Shown here in pieces: positions 12,906-24,069 of a stretch of 64,000 nucleotides of DNA. The notes under the pieces were generated by a model. That model was not told the DNA's origin, ran no database searches, and saw only the letters and a list, made by a program, of their open reading frames with translations. The position numbers and the translations under genes were made by a program. The stretch's first letter is position 1. Each line of letters begins with the position of its first letter. This stretch comes from Pelecanus crispus (taxonomy: Eukaryota > Chordata > Aves > Pelecaniformes > Pelecanidae), in assembly GCF_030463565.1 (NCBI RefSeq), contig NC_134643.1:120817809-120881808 (forward strand). The letters are read 5' to 3'.

Positions 12906-15689
12906 TTTCCCACGTGTATGAGCTAGCCCAACGGAGGACCATACTTCTCCCTAGACACCCTCCCTCACTTAGGGGAGACCATCACAGACCGCACAAAATT
13001 ACTGCTAGTGGCACCAAAACAACAACTCAAGACCTTCCCCAGATCTGAAAAACCAGACAAGCTGGCAGACATGCAAGCTCTTTTTCAGACCGATGACTGC
13101 AGAAAAGGCTTCTGCCCATCTTCCTCTTGCAGTGTTTTCAGTTACCGTAACAGGGAACAGGACCTCTCACCACAGGCACCATCTTGCCTAACTAGGCCAG
13201 TTTGTGGTAAAGCTTTGTCTTCTTCAGCTCCCTTGATAAATATTAAAGCACCATGTGGTAGAGATCATCATTTTTAACTGTCCAAACCCATACTATAATT
13301 CTCTGAAAAAAGACAATGCTGTTGAGAACTGGCCTTGTCAGCAAAGTCAATGCCTGTACCTTCTCCAGGAGGCAAAACAGTCCAAGGAAGAGGACAAAGC
13401 CTGGTAAATCTGAATTTGGCAAACGCTGACTCTCAGGGCTTCATGAAGATGTTTAGATAGGCTTTGCAGGCTCTAAGAAGTAAGCTCATGGCTGCTGTGT
13501 CTAATACTTGTCATGTCTAATTATTGTACGGTATTGCACAATTGCCTAAGTGAATTATATGTTTCCTTTGAGATACCATGAGCTGTACTGGTCAGCCTAA
13601 GGGACAGCATGCTGTATGTTTGATCAATGAATCATCTGACCCGGTAAGGCTTTCCTCTTTCTTGTACTATAAATGTGTACAGATTTTGCCTCACATGGAC
13701 TTGCAGAACTTAATCTCGCATTGGCTCTGGACAAGCAAAGAGGCAAAATGAGGATCTTCAGCCTCCTCCAGGATCAACTGCATGTTCTTGGGGAGATCCA
13801 CCAGCAGTCAGCATCATCCCCATGCAGCTGAAGGAAATCCTTTCAGGGCTGTATCTTTTACAAGCAAAGCTCCAGGGGTCAGACCCAGCCTCCTCTATGC
13901 TCCCCAGGTAAGTGGCATTGGTATTTATTGGAGTAGGTTTTCAGCAGCAAACACATGGAGTTAATTACCCAGCCCACATTGCCATTAATGACAGCCAAGC
14001 ACCTAATCCTCCACATGCAGCACGCCGAACACGTTACCCTATGAAACTGCAGCTTCACAGTTATTGTACTTCAGTTTATGTAGTTTCCCTTATGCTGCGC
14101 TGAATGGATTTCCATTCTGTGTCCAGGAGCATTCCAGTCCCTCCAGTAGCAAACAATAAATGAATCTTAGGAGGCTCTGGTGTACTTAGGAGGCTCTGGT
14201 GAACCTATCAAAAGAGGCAATTTATTTCTGAACTTGGCACTAGGCACAGCGTGCCTTGTAAATGTCAATTTGTGTATGTGTGAGCATCTGACACTACTCA
14301 GCAGCACATGGCCAGGGCCAAGAATTTGACTGATTCTGGCTGATTTGCAAGCCTAAAAATATTCTCTTCTATCAATATCCATTTTTTGTGCTTATTTGCA
14401 TGCTAAGAAAACCCTAAGCAGGCGGTGGTTTCATGGATCAATCCACAACAGCTCTGTGGACATCAAGTACGTGATGACCTGCCATAAACTGTGTGATGAC
14501 ACAGTTAGAACCATTGCATAAGAAGTGGCCCATATATAGGCATACTTTGATTTTCACTGTGCGTTCTAATCCTGCAGGAATCAGAGACATTTTAATCTCT
14601 TTTATTGTTTTGTATTCATTTACATGCAGTGCCCAAAGGCCTCTGGCAAGCAGAGAGAGGGCTATATAAGTCAAATGCATTGTTATTACTACTGTAGTTC
14701 CTATCATGGGCTCAATTCTCTTCCCATTGACGTCAATGGCAAATCTTCCAATAATTTCAGTGAGAGCTAGATTAAGCCAAAAATCTATGTACACACCCTG
14801 TTATGTTTTAGACCAACAGTATTGTGGGCTCCAGCTGAAAATTTCAGCATTTATTAGAGTATGGGAAACACAGGGGGCTCTAAAAGAGGTTTTGATGATA
14901 AATGAGTGCATTTATGTGGCAAGCTGCTCCATGTGTCATTGGAACATGACAAAGGTGGATGCCAAAATAAAATCTTCAGCAATACCAAGAAAAAATGCAA
15001 ATTTCTAACTTTTCTTAGAACAACTCAGGAGAGTTATGTGGGTTCATAAGACAGTTTTTATCATCAAGAATTAGCCTGATAATACTGCACCGTGATAAAG
15101 CAGAAAAATACTCAAATACCACCATAGGTTTACAGCTTGGGTGTACAATTTTTTCCATTTCATCAGTCCACTTCATTTGGTGACTCTCAGTGCTGCCCTC
15201 TCACTTTCAGTTTCACCCACGGAGCCCCTTCATTTCTCTCTTCAGTGTTATTTTTCCCTCCTTTCCCTAGTCTTCTCACCCTTTCTCCTTCATTTTTGTA
15301 CTCTCATCTGCTCTCTGCTTTCCTTCTGCGTGTGCTGCCTCTCAGAGGCCTCTGTCTCTGCTACAAAGGAACTTAGCCCCTTAGAGCCACCCAGCTCTTC
15401 ACACCTGCAAGGCTTTTTTTCTCTATTGCCAACTTTTGTCCTTTTTTAAGACCAAACCCACATACTGCTTCCAACTCCTACTTTCAGGACTGCTCCTCCT
15501 CCCTCCATCTTCTTGATTCAGCTTTTGTTCCTTTTCCTTAGCACTTTGACGTGTCCCCCCTAAATTCATTGTTTTTCTCAGTCACCTTTTCTGACACGAA
15601 AGTTCAATCTGCCTTGCCTGATGGACTCTGCAGCCCACAGATCTGCATTGACACCATTGATCTCTCTTGAAATCCAAAGAATAGATCAA
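12906..15689. other. Intergenic, no gene recognised
   Basis: Nothing coding was recognised. It contains a direct repeat at about 14,165-14,202 (two units of CTTAGGAGGCTCTGGTG). It also contains a perfect 16-base palindrome at 14,724-14,739 built around TGACGTCA, the cAMP-response-element core. The minus-strand open frame across that palindrome (14,438-14,794) has no family resemblance. A pyrimidine-rich stretch at about 15.2-15.55 kb produces low-complexity frames rich in Phe, Leu and Ser. Confidence 0.5.
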
Positions 15690-16760
15690 AACAAGATGGG
15701 TGGAAACCCAGCTAAAAGCTCAAAATTTGATGGTTAATTAATGTCTCAAAATCAAGCCAACAGCCAGTCACAAATAGCATTCCCCAGGGGTTGATATGGT
15801 GTCTAATACTACTCAAAATATTTTTCAGTGATCTGGATAATGGGACTGAATGCCCACACCAAGTTTGTGGGTGACACCAAACTGGGAAAAGAGATACACT
15901 GGAAGGAGATGAGCCACCACACAGAGAGACCACAACAGGCTGGAAGCCTGAGCCAACAAGATTGCTATTTAATATCAGGTTAAAACAATAAATGTTTGAG
16001 GATTAATGAAGACAAATGTAAAGTCCTGCAGATGGGATGGAATAATCCCAAGCAGCAGTACAGGCTGGGGACTGGCTGGCTGGGGAGCAGCTCTGCTGAA
16101 AAGGCCCTGGGCGTCTGGGCGGACAGCAAGCTGAGCATGGGCCAGCAGTCTGCCCTGGCAGCAAAGGTGGCAAACTGTGTCCTGGGCTTGCATCAGCAAG
16201 AGTACAGCCAGCAAACCAAGAGATGTGATTATTCCTCTCTACTTGGCACTTGTCAGGACACACCTGGACTATTTCATCCACTTTTGCTTTCTCTCTGCTC
16301 AAAAGAGACATTGAAAAATCTGAGACATGTGGATGATAGTCACGGGTGATTAGAGTGCTGGAGAGCTTGATGCAGAAAGAAAGGTTGGAGTTTAATTTTT
16401 CAGCCAAGAGAAGGGAATCTAATCACAGTCTTCTAACACCAAAAAGGCAGTTTTAGAGAGGTAGACAGAGGTACAGGGAAGTATTGTCTTCACAAGGATG
16501 CACAGCAACAGGACAAGAGGCAATGAGCACAAGTCACTACAGGGTAACTGCCATCTAGATGTAAGAAAAAAATATTATCTGTGAGAACAATTCAGCATTA
16601 GAAGTAGTTGCTCAGAGAAGTGGTGGAATCTCCTTTACTGGGAATACTCCAGATTTGGCTTGACAGGGCCCTGGATAACCGAACCTAAGGCCCTGCTTTC
16701 AAGAGAAGACAGATGATGTCAAGAGGTCCCTTCCAATCTCAGCTTTTCTATGATTCTGTG
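15690..16760 (+). mobile_element. Old degenerate CR1 LINE
   Basis: The order of CR1 blocks is still readable at DNA level: the 'cattccccaggggttgat' box (GVPQG), a 'gatctggataatggga' block, a 'gtgggtgacaccaaactggga' block (decayed ADDTKLG), 'ggctgga' and 'gccctgggcgtctgggcggacagcaag' blocks. Further on come the 'gtggtggaatctcc' block and a 3' end of 'cccttccaatctcagcttttctatgattctgtg' at 16,727-16,760. Frames are broken by many stops and indels, so this is much older than the copy at 129-1506. It belongs to another subfamily, because the 3' UTR differs. Confidence 0.85.
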
Positions 16761-18670
16761 AAAGCACGGGGGAAGATACATGTGTCAAATTCTGAGCCCT
16801 CCTCTCAAAGGGGCTCAGAAGCATTAAGAACAAAGCATGCAGGTGATCTGATAGACATAGCACAGGTTCAGTAGATGAAAGTAGATGAAAGTGGATGAGA
16901 AAGTACACATGAAGGGCAATGATCTTTGCAGGCTCTCCTCCCTGATGAAAGCAAAGCCGATCTCTGAAAGCTGATCTCTGATCTCTGATGAAAAATGGGT
17001 GAGCTGGTTTTCACCTTAGCACGGTGACCAGGAAATTCAGCCATGGAGCAAGACACTGCAGGGGTAGATATTGCACAAGTGATGGCTCTTATCTGAAAGA
17101 ATTTGTCCATATATAACACAGTATAAGCCAGGAGGTAAATGAGACTTACAGACTCTCTGGAGAGTGCCAGAGAGTAATACAGTATTAGTCAACATGACAG
17201 CACTGGTTGGGAACCAGCTCTGGGAAACGGTAGCTGAACAGTTGAGGGCTGGGATGTGAAGCCTTCAGTCAGTAGCATGTACCACTGGATGCAAACTGAA
17301 GCCGTCCCACTCTCTGGAAGCTGTTGAGCTAAGCTGCTGACAGCCTTTCAGCTCTTACTGTGCTGCTGAAAACTTTCTGGAGCCTGTGGTGATGAAGGCC
17401 TGAAGCTTCATCTCTGGTGGCCCTGAGACATCCCTACCACCTTACAGCCAGCAGAGTCATCTTGTGGATAATACATGGGTGTGGGTTAGTGTGGGCCATT
17501 TGCTGAAATTTTTAGAGCAGCAAGGGGGATGTGTGTGGGGGAGTCCTATCTGAGAAATGTACACATGCATTCAAGTTGTGTGAAATGTTATTCTTTAGGC
17601 ATTATTTGGTAGTCTTTTACTGATGGATTTATGTATGATTCATGCTCTTTTTCCTTCTCTTTTTTTTTTTCATTCCTGAAAGGTCTGAGATCTGTCTATG
17701 CATCAGCAGAGAAGTCAGGCTGCAAGGCAGGGAAAAGGAGATTGCATTAATGTTGCATAGTGATACCTCAGCACACGCCACAGGCTCCACACTGCTCTTT
17801 GCTCCTCACCACAGTCCTTCAAGGGACAACTTCAACAAGTAAACTAAGCCTACAAAAATGTTGGTTGCATCAAGAGATATCAGATTGCTGATCAATGAGG
17901 ACTAGGACTATGTCACATTCGTTGTGATCAAACACAGGGACTGCAGTGTGGGGGACAGTCAGCAAGGTGTAGGCACATCCCATACCCCGTTTTCGTGACA
18001 GACTGCTCTATTTGTGCCACTAAGGAGAACTCATACCCCTCAAGGAGGAGCTGCAGGATCTGCCTTCACATGTGCTAAAAAACTTTCGTAAATGTTGGCA
18101 GAAGGTTTAATGGCACTATTAGTGCAAGTCAGTGTTCAGTCCAGGCAGACTGCTTTTCTTAACTTTCTGTCTTATTGCTGTGATATGGCTCATCTGAAAT
18201 AATCATGTAACATCCACCAACACTGAACAACACAAACTGATCACCCCTCAGGTATTTCCAAAAGCCCAAGGTTTCAGGCAACACACTACTTAAGATACCA
18301 TGCAATGTCCCTTGCTTTTAAACAAACCACCAAGTGTAACCTCCTGCACACGTGGCCCCAAAACAATCTGTGGGCTTTGAGAAACAACGTCCTGCAGCTT
18401 AAGAAAAATCACAATATCCATATAGACTAAACTGCTGGCTGGAAGAAAACACTTTCAGGACAAACAGCTTCAAAACACTGTATTAATGAATTTTGCAATT
18501 TGTGCATGATCACCATCATGTTTTTAGCAGGTCCTTCTGGAAAACTCAACAGAATAAAGATTATTTGGCATTATATAGGAGTATAACAAGATTAGCAAGC
18601 CTAGTTATTGCAATCCATTTAAGATATGTTTACCCCAAATATTGCTTGTGTGCATTTTCATAGCATTTCT
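16761..18670. other. Intergenic with short local duplications
   Basis: No gene was recognised. Short tandem units occur at about 16,870-16,900 (AGTAGATGAA-type, three copies) and 16,958-16,992 (GATCTCTGA-type copies). These are simple local duplications. Confidence 0.5.
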
Positions 18671-18795
18671 GAAAATCAGGGAAGTGAATCACAAAGAGTT
18701 TAAGTGACTTGGTTAAGTGAAATTACAGCAAAGCAAAGGACAGGCTTGAATCCTCTTGACTCCTATGCTACCTATCCTATGGACCACCTAACCTT
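18671..18795 (+). repeat. MIR SINE fragment
   Basis: This is the best of the MIR-like matches. In order it shows 'gaatcacaaagagtttaagtgacttgg', a 'ttacagc' block, 'aaggacaggcttgaatcctcttgactcctatgct'. The blocks correspond to the MIR core and its 3' side (agaggttaagtgacttg, cacagcta, ctgggattcgaacc, tgactcc). It is diverged throughout. Confidence 0.55.
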
Positions 18796-21639
18796 AGCCA
18801 CTAAATTATTTATTATGTCAACTCTAGCACATAACAAGGGTCAGCTCCTGCTCTGGAAAGCAGATCTGTAAAATTAATACATTTCTGCTGATATTAAGAG
18901 TCATAATACTTTCTTCCTGAAGTAGATATTTATTCTCATTTCCTCCCCTTCTAAGAACTGCAAAGCCATGTCCATTAAGGAAGAATGAGTAAGACTCTGC
19001 TCTGCATCATGTATCAATATGTTTTACTGTTCTGCATCATGAATTAACAGTTTTCTGTTCTGCATCGTGTATCAATATTTTCCAAATCCAAGGCCATAAT
19101 GCTGTCTCTCCAGACAGCCTCTGGGAGACAGGGAATGAAAAGATTAACTAGAAACAGAATCTGAAGAACGTGTGCTTGCATAAATACAATGCAATACATA
19201 GTTTGGCTGGTGGAAAGTTATGGTGACAATGAAGAAGTCAAGGAGAATGCAGCTTGGATTTCAAGAAGAGCAGAAGCCTGCCGAGCTGGCAGGTGGACAA
19301 ATATGTCTTGTAAACTCAACAAAGTTCCATAAAAGCTGCTGTTACATAGACATGAAACTATATCATGCCATGTTTTCTGTGCTGTTGTTCAGAGTATGAC
19401 CTCAGTAGTGTAGAAGGCCTTTCAGTGTGTATTTCGTACTCACTTTTTTTTTCTGGTAAAGAAACAGAGAAAAGAGGAAGAAAAATTCTGATTGCACATG
19501 TAAATTTTTAATTTGTCCTTTCAGTGCTAGGGGATAAATTCACACTTTCACAGCTGCAGGTTTTGGGCCAGAGACTTTTTTCTGCATGGCTGAGCTTTTA
19601 GGACAGCAGCACATCTGAAAACCCAGTGCAGATGGATAGCAACAGTGGGCAGAGTTGGTGACAACTGGATTTGAATGGGTCATGTACAGTCTTCCTACTG
19701 GCACAACAGCAGACCCATGAGAAAGTCAGAAAAATAAACCAAGGGTTAAAAAAAGGTATAAAAATAATAGGAGAAAGCACAAGCATTAGCTCTGTATTGA
19801 TCCTGAGGCCAGCTCCACCATTAGGGGCACCTCAGTTTTGTGGCAGTGAGGGAAGGGGAGGGATGGAAGAAATAAATATTTATTTGTATTAACATACAAA
19901 GTATGTGGATGATAAATATATTCTTTTTTCTTTATGCTCAGTGGTAGAAAATGGTAGGAAACCAGAATACACACTCTTCAGCTTACAGTAACTGCAAGCA
20001 GAACATAAATTGCCATCAACATTAAGTTAGGGCTTAGTCACAGGATCTTATAGCAGATGCTTAGAGCAAGAGACATTTTGAATACTTCACAAAAAGTCTT
20101 GGAGACATGGCGTTCCCAGCTCCCATCCCGAGAGTAAAGATTTACTGTTTCTACAAGCTAATCAAATGATGGTATTTTTCATAAAGATAGCACAGCAATA
20201 TTGTACATTATGTGGTAGTTTTCTTCTGCGAGTAACCACAAATTGCTACACACTGCAAGTAACCACAAATTGTAAGTACTGCTGCAAGTACTTACAGTAC
20301 CAGTAGTTCCTTAGACTAAAGAACCTTCAAATATTGGGTCATATAGGCTCAAAAGCCATCTATCTTTTGAGAAGAAAGAAAAGTAATCATTGGGCTCAGC
20401 CTACAGACACTTAATGTTTTATTGTGCTTTAATCAAAGCCCAATTAGTCACAAGATAAATTTAAACAGACTTCAGCAATAAAATGGTTGTCTCAGGCTTG
20501 TCTTACGCAACCGAAGAGCGAAAGAATAATGTTTTTTTTTTAAAGGAAAACATTTTTGTTTGAGTTAACATTTACAAAATTAACTGCCAAATCACACTCT
20601 TTGCAAAGGAAAAATATTTTAATTTGCCTTCAAATTTTTCCCAATGAGGCAAATTTGTCATCTTTTCCATCCACATACCTAAAAACATCCTCTGACTGAG
20701 AGGCGTTCTTCAGGTACTATGTTACTGCTGTCCTCATTGTTCTTAGTATAATAACTGGACTATTGTGGTAGCTCTATAAAATGTTTTCCTGATGGCACAC
20801 AAATCTTGTCAGCAAATGTACTTCAGTCCGCTCTTAGCTGGCATGGACTAAAGATAAATAACCGGCACATTATACATGTGACTTCATTTAATATTCTTGG
20901 TAAACTATTTATTATGTCTGTGGCTATACGCTGCTCTCGCTCTGTCTCCCACTCTTTACTTTGCACAATTTAGTGATTAATGGTTAAAAAAGACAAAACC
21001 TCCACCAGTTTGAACAAATAGTTCTGGGGACTCGATACAGCTGGGCACAATTCCAAATTCAAGGAGGCGCCAGTAAACTAATGAAGAATGTTACTGATCT
21101 GCTCCACCCATGCAAAATCAGGATTTCATCTTGTACAAACCACACAAGGTCAAACACAGTCAACATTTAGCTTAGGAGTCCTCAGGATGTTCCTGAGTGT
21201 TGGTGATTCACCAGGTCTGATCCAGTGTCTCAGCTTGCTCCTAGGAAGCACTGTGCTGCTAGGTGGGATACTGAAGTCGCAGGTTTTTGAGTCCTCAAGA
21301 CCAGTAAAAATTCCTATGGTACATTTTTTTGTGAGACAAGCTCTGTTAAAATCTGCTATGCTGGACAAATTCCAGCTCTGAAAAATTTATGCCCGCTTAA
21401 GTGACCTGTAAAAAATTAAGTGTATATGGTTTTATTCTTTGCTTCCAACACTGGGGCACTACCCAGGAGCTCCAGAGGACCAAGAGGCACCTCTGTGCCT
21501 CTCCTACCAACACAGCTGCTAAACACAATGTTTTGTGAATGAAAGCAAGAGATAATCTCCTGCAGCCTAGGGACAACCAAGTCTTAGTGGGTTTGCAAAG
21601 GTTAGGGATGCCAATTTCTGCAGCCAACAGTACATCCAC
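18796..21639. other. Intergenic, no gene recognised
   Basis: No exon or repeat family was recognised apart from the short triplicate repeat at 19.0 kb, listed separately. At 20,231-20,296 a duplicated AGTAACCACAAATTG unit is followed by a hairpin with 10-base arms (20,271-20,280 and 20,287-20,296, six-base loop). The hairpin is near chance expectation for a window of this size. Confidence 0.5.
19001..19085. repeat. Three-copy tandem repeat, ~29-bp unit
   Basis: The words TCTGCATCATGTATCAATAT, TCTGCATCATGAATTAACAG and TCTGCATCGTGTATCAATAT start at 19,001, 19,031 and 19,059, each followed by a T-rich spacer. Units one and three are closer to each other than to unit two. It resembles a small minisatellite seed. 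Confidence 0.75.
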
Positions 21640-21940
21640 AAACGATAGTCAGCTGGGACTGTTCAACTGGAAAAGAGACGCCTGAAATTGAATATGACAG
21701 AGGTCTACAAAACCATGGTATGGCATGGAGGTATTGCTTTCTCTTCCAGTATAAGAACTATAGGGCATTAAACGAACCTCATAGGATCCAAGTTCTGAGC
21801 AAACCAATGGATGTGGTTTGTCACGCTGTAGATCTGCTTCCTGCAGGATGCAGATGCTATGGATGCTAAAATTTTACATGAACCAATGGGCAGCTACAGC
21901 AAATGCACAGGTTAAGGGTTTTCTTAATTATACAGAAACT
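21640..21940 (+). mobile_element. Old CR1 LINE 3' fragment
   Basis: The segment reads as the C-terminal CR1 blocks: 'ctgggactgttcaactggaaaagag' (LGLFNWKR), 'gaggtctacaaaaccatgg' (EVYKTM), 'ttctcttccagtataagaactatagggca', 'gtggtttgtcacgctgtagatctgc' and 'ggatgctaaaattttacatg'. This order matches old amniote CR1 subfamilies as I recall them. No long open frame remains. The 3' boundary is uncertain. Confidence 0.7.
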
Positions 21941-24046
21941 TCATATGATTCAGAAAGCTGGAGACTGGGAAAATAACATAGAAGTACCATACATGTCAAC
22001 TCTGTTCCCATACTCTTCTCCAGCCTCTTTGGGCTCTGTCACAGGCAGACAAACTGACAAAGCTTAATATTTGGCTTGACAGTATTGCTACTGCTATGAC
22101 CACCACTTCTGTTCTGGAAAAATAAAACACCCTTCTACGGCTAGTGGTGCAAACCAGCTCTGTCTGGTTGCAGCATCTGGCACAGGTGAGCACAAGGTTC
22201 AAATTCCTCTCTGCTACCCTAGCTTGCTTATCTGAATTTAATAAACCTCCACGAAATCAGAAGCAGATAGTGAGGAATGGTACTAAAATCCTTAATATTA
22301 TTATTCACAATGAAACATCAAACAGACACCTGTAAGACACAATTTCATGGGAACAATGTGATACATTTCAACCACCTGCTGATCCTGGCATGTAATCTAT
22401 TTTGGTTTCCACTAGATAGGACACTCTGATGAGACTTTTCACCCATTTGGTAGCAAATATAATTGGATATCTAAACAATTATTGGTGCATTTACCTGCTT
22501 CCTTTGATTTGCAGCTTGAGACCTTCAGCAGGACCTGCCACATCGCTTTTTACACATCATCAGTAGACGAGTAAAAGCACATTTTCCAAGTGCAGTGCTG
22601 GGTACCTCTGTTCTGTGAGAGCTGCTAGCTGCAGCTGCCAAGGGAGTATTTAGGATGGTAGGTTTTGCCTTAAAAATGTGCAGCTTAAATGCAATGGAAA
22701 AGGGGCTGTGAAAAGATATTAAAAATGAACATTGGCAATGGTGTATGGAAAGAGTAATGAAAGTTTATAGATGTCTTTTATTTAACATGACACTGAAACC
22801 TCTCCAAATCAAAATCATCATCAGAACTTACTTTTTAAAGAAAAGATACTGTGGTAGGCATCATTTGCTAGGTCTCCAATTCAGCAAAAAGGTTTTTGCA
22901 TGTGGTTAGTACATGTTTGCTGAACTGGATTCTCTGTGCAACACAAAGAAAAGCTACTAGGTTGGGATGGGCAATAAGCCCTGTCTTCAGCAGTAAACAT
23001 TGTAATAAACTGCAGGCAAAGTCTAAGACACTATTACCTCTGTAGGATGCCATCACATGTTTTTTATTCAATCTATGTCAGATGAACACCTAATTTGCAA
23101 AAACAAATCCTCTTCTTTTATACATATAAGTCAAATATAGAGTTGCTTTGCAGTCTTTCATGCACTGTAAATGAGATCTGAGCCAGAATACTTGCAGAAC
23201 TGAATCATAACTCAGAGGCATTGAGGTTGGCCAGAAAATCTTATGCCTGGCACTTCCTAAATCAGGTGCAACTTGATGTCTTAGGACTTTTATAAAAAAC
23301 AGGGAATATTTTAGGGAGCTTGTTTAGTTGATTTGGACCTCTTGCCTTTTTCATAAGAAAAGTGAATTATAAGCTGCTTTCTTGTATCCCTGCACAAATT
23401 CCTGCCTGTGCAGCTACTGCTACCATATCTAGATATATCCTGGTTTCAAATGTGTTTCACTTATTGATCCTGAAACAATCTGCTCCTCTTTGCACTGAAC
23501 CTTGCACTATGGCACTGGGCCTGGGGAGATGCAGCGCCTTCACAGGGTAACTACAAGAGCAAAACACTGTTTCAGGCTTCTCTGGTGCATGTTCAGTATG
23601 TCTTAAGGGGTCTGTACTCTCACCTCATCCCTACTGTACCTTGTCTTTTGTTATGAAGTGGCCCACTCCACCTCACGGCAGCAAATGGGCAGCTCTGCTA
23701 TCACAATGTTGGAGTGAACGTAGTGCAACATACAGGTAGAAACAGAGAGAAGAGCAGTATCCAAATAAAGAGAAGAGCAGGCAGTTCTCCAAAGACAGGA
23801 CAAGGAATAACTGAAAAACACAAATGCAAGTATAGTCATAGCTGAAAAAAAGAACAAGCAAAGGCATTTTAAATGAGTTTGAATGCATGGGGGTGAAGCA
23901 CTTTATGTTGGAAAATCCCAGTCTGTGTAATTTCTGTTGTGACTTTATGATCTGCCATTCACAGGTTGTCATTCCCTTGTTTTGATGGGGTGACAAAAGC
24001 AAATGAGGACAAGGATTAAACCAAGTAGAAGGGAAGCAGAAATACT
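21941..24046. other. Intergenic, nothing recognised
   Basis: No exon or repeat family was recognised. A minus-strand open frame at 23,673-24,167 runs into the adjacent G run and gains a proline tract from it. It shows no domain and is taken as chance. Confidence 0.5.
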
Positions 24047-24069
24047 GGGGGGGGGGGGGGGGGGGGGGG
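24047..24069 (+). repeat. Homopolymer run of 23 G
   Basis: Twenty-three consecutive G bases, followed by further short G runs (GGGG, GGTGGGG) to about 24,096. Such runs are rare in vertebrate DNA, prone to replication slippage and can fold as G-quadruplexes. The exact length in an assembly is often unreliable. Confidence 0.95.

Noticed and set aside
14724-14739. Perfect 16-base palindrome with a CRE core (TGACGTCA)
   Set aside because: About one perfect 16-base palindrome is expected by chance in 64 kb, and similar ccattga-gtcaatgg words occur in old interspersed repeats, so I do not call it a regulatory site.
14438-14794. 118-codon minus-strand open frame
   Set aside because: No family resemblance, no splice context, and AT-rich surroundings; probably chance.
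20271-20296. Hairpin with 10-base arms and a 6-base loop (and a 9-base-arm hairpin at 2885-2909)
   Set aside because: Several such short hairpins are expected by chance in a window of this size. Neither has the features of a microRNA precursor or terminator.
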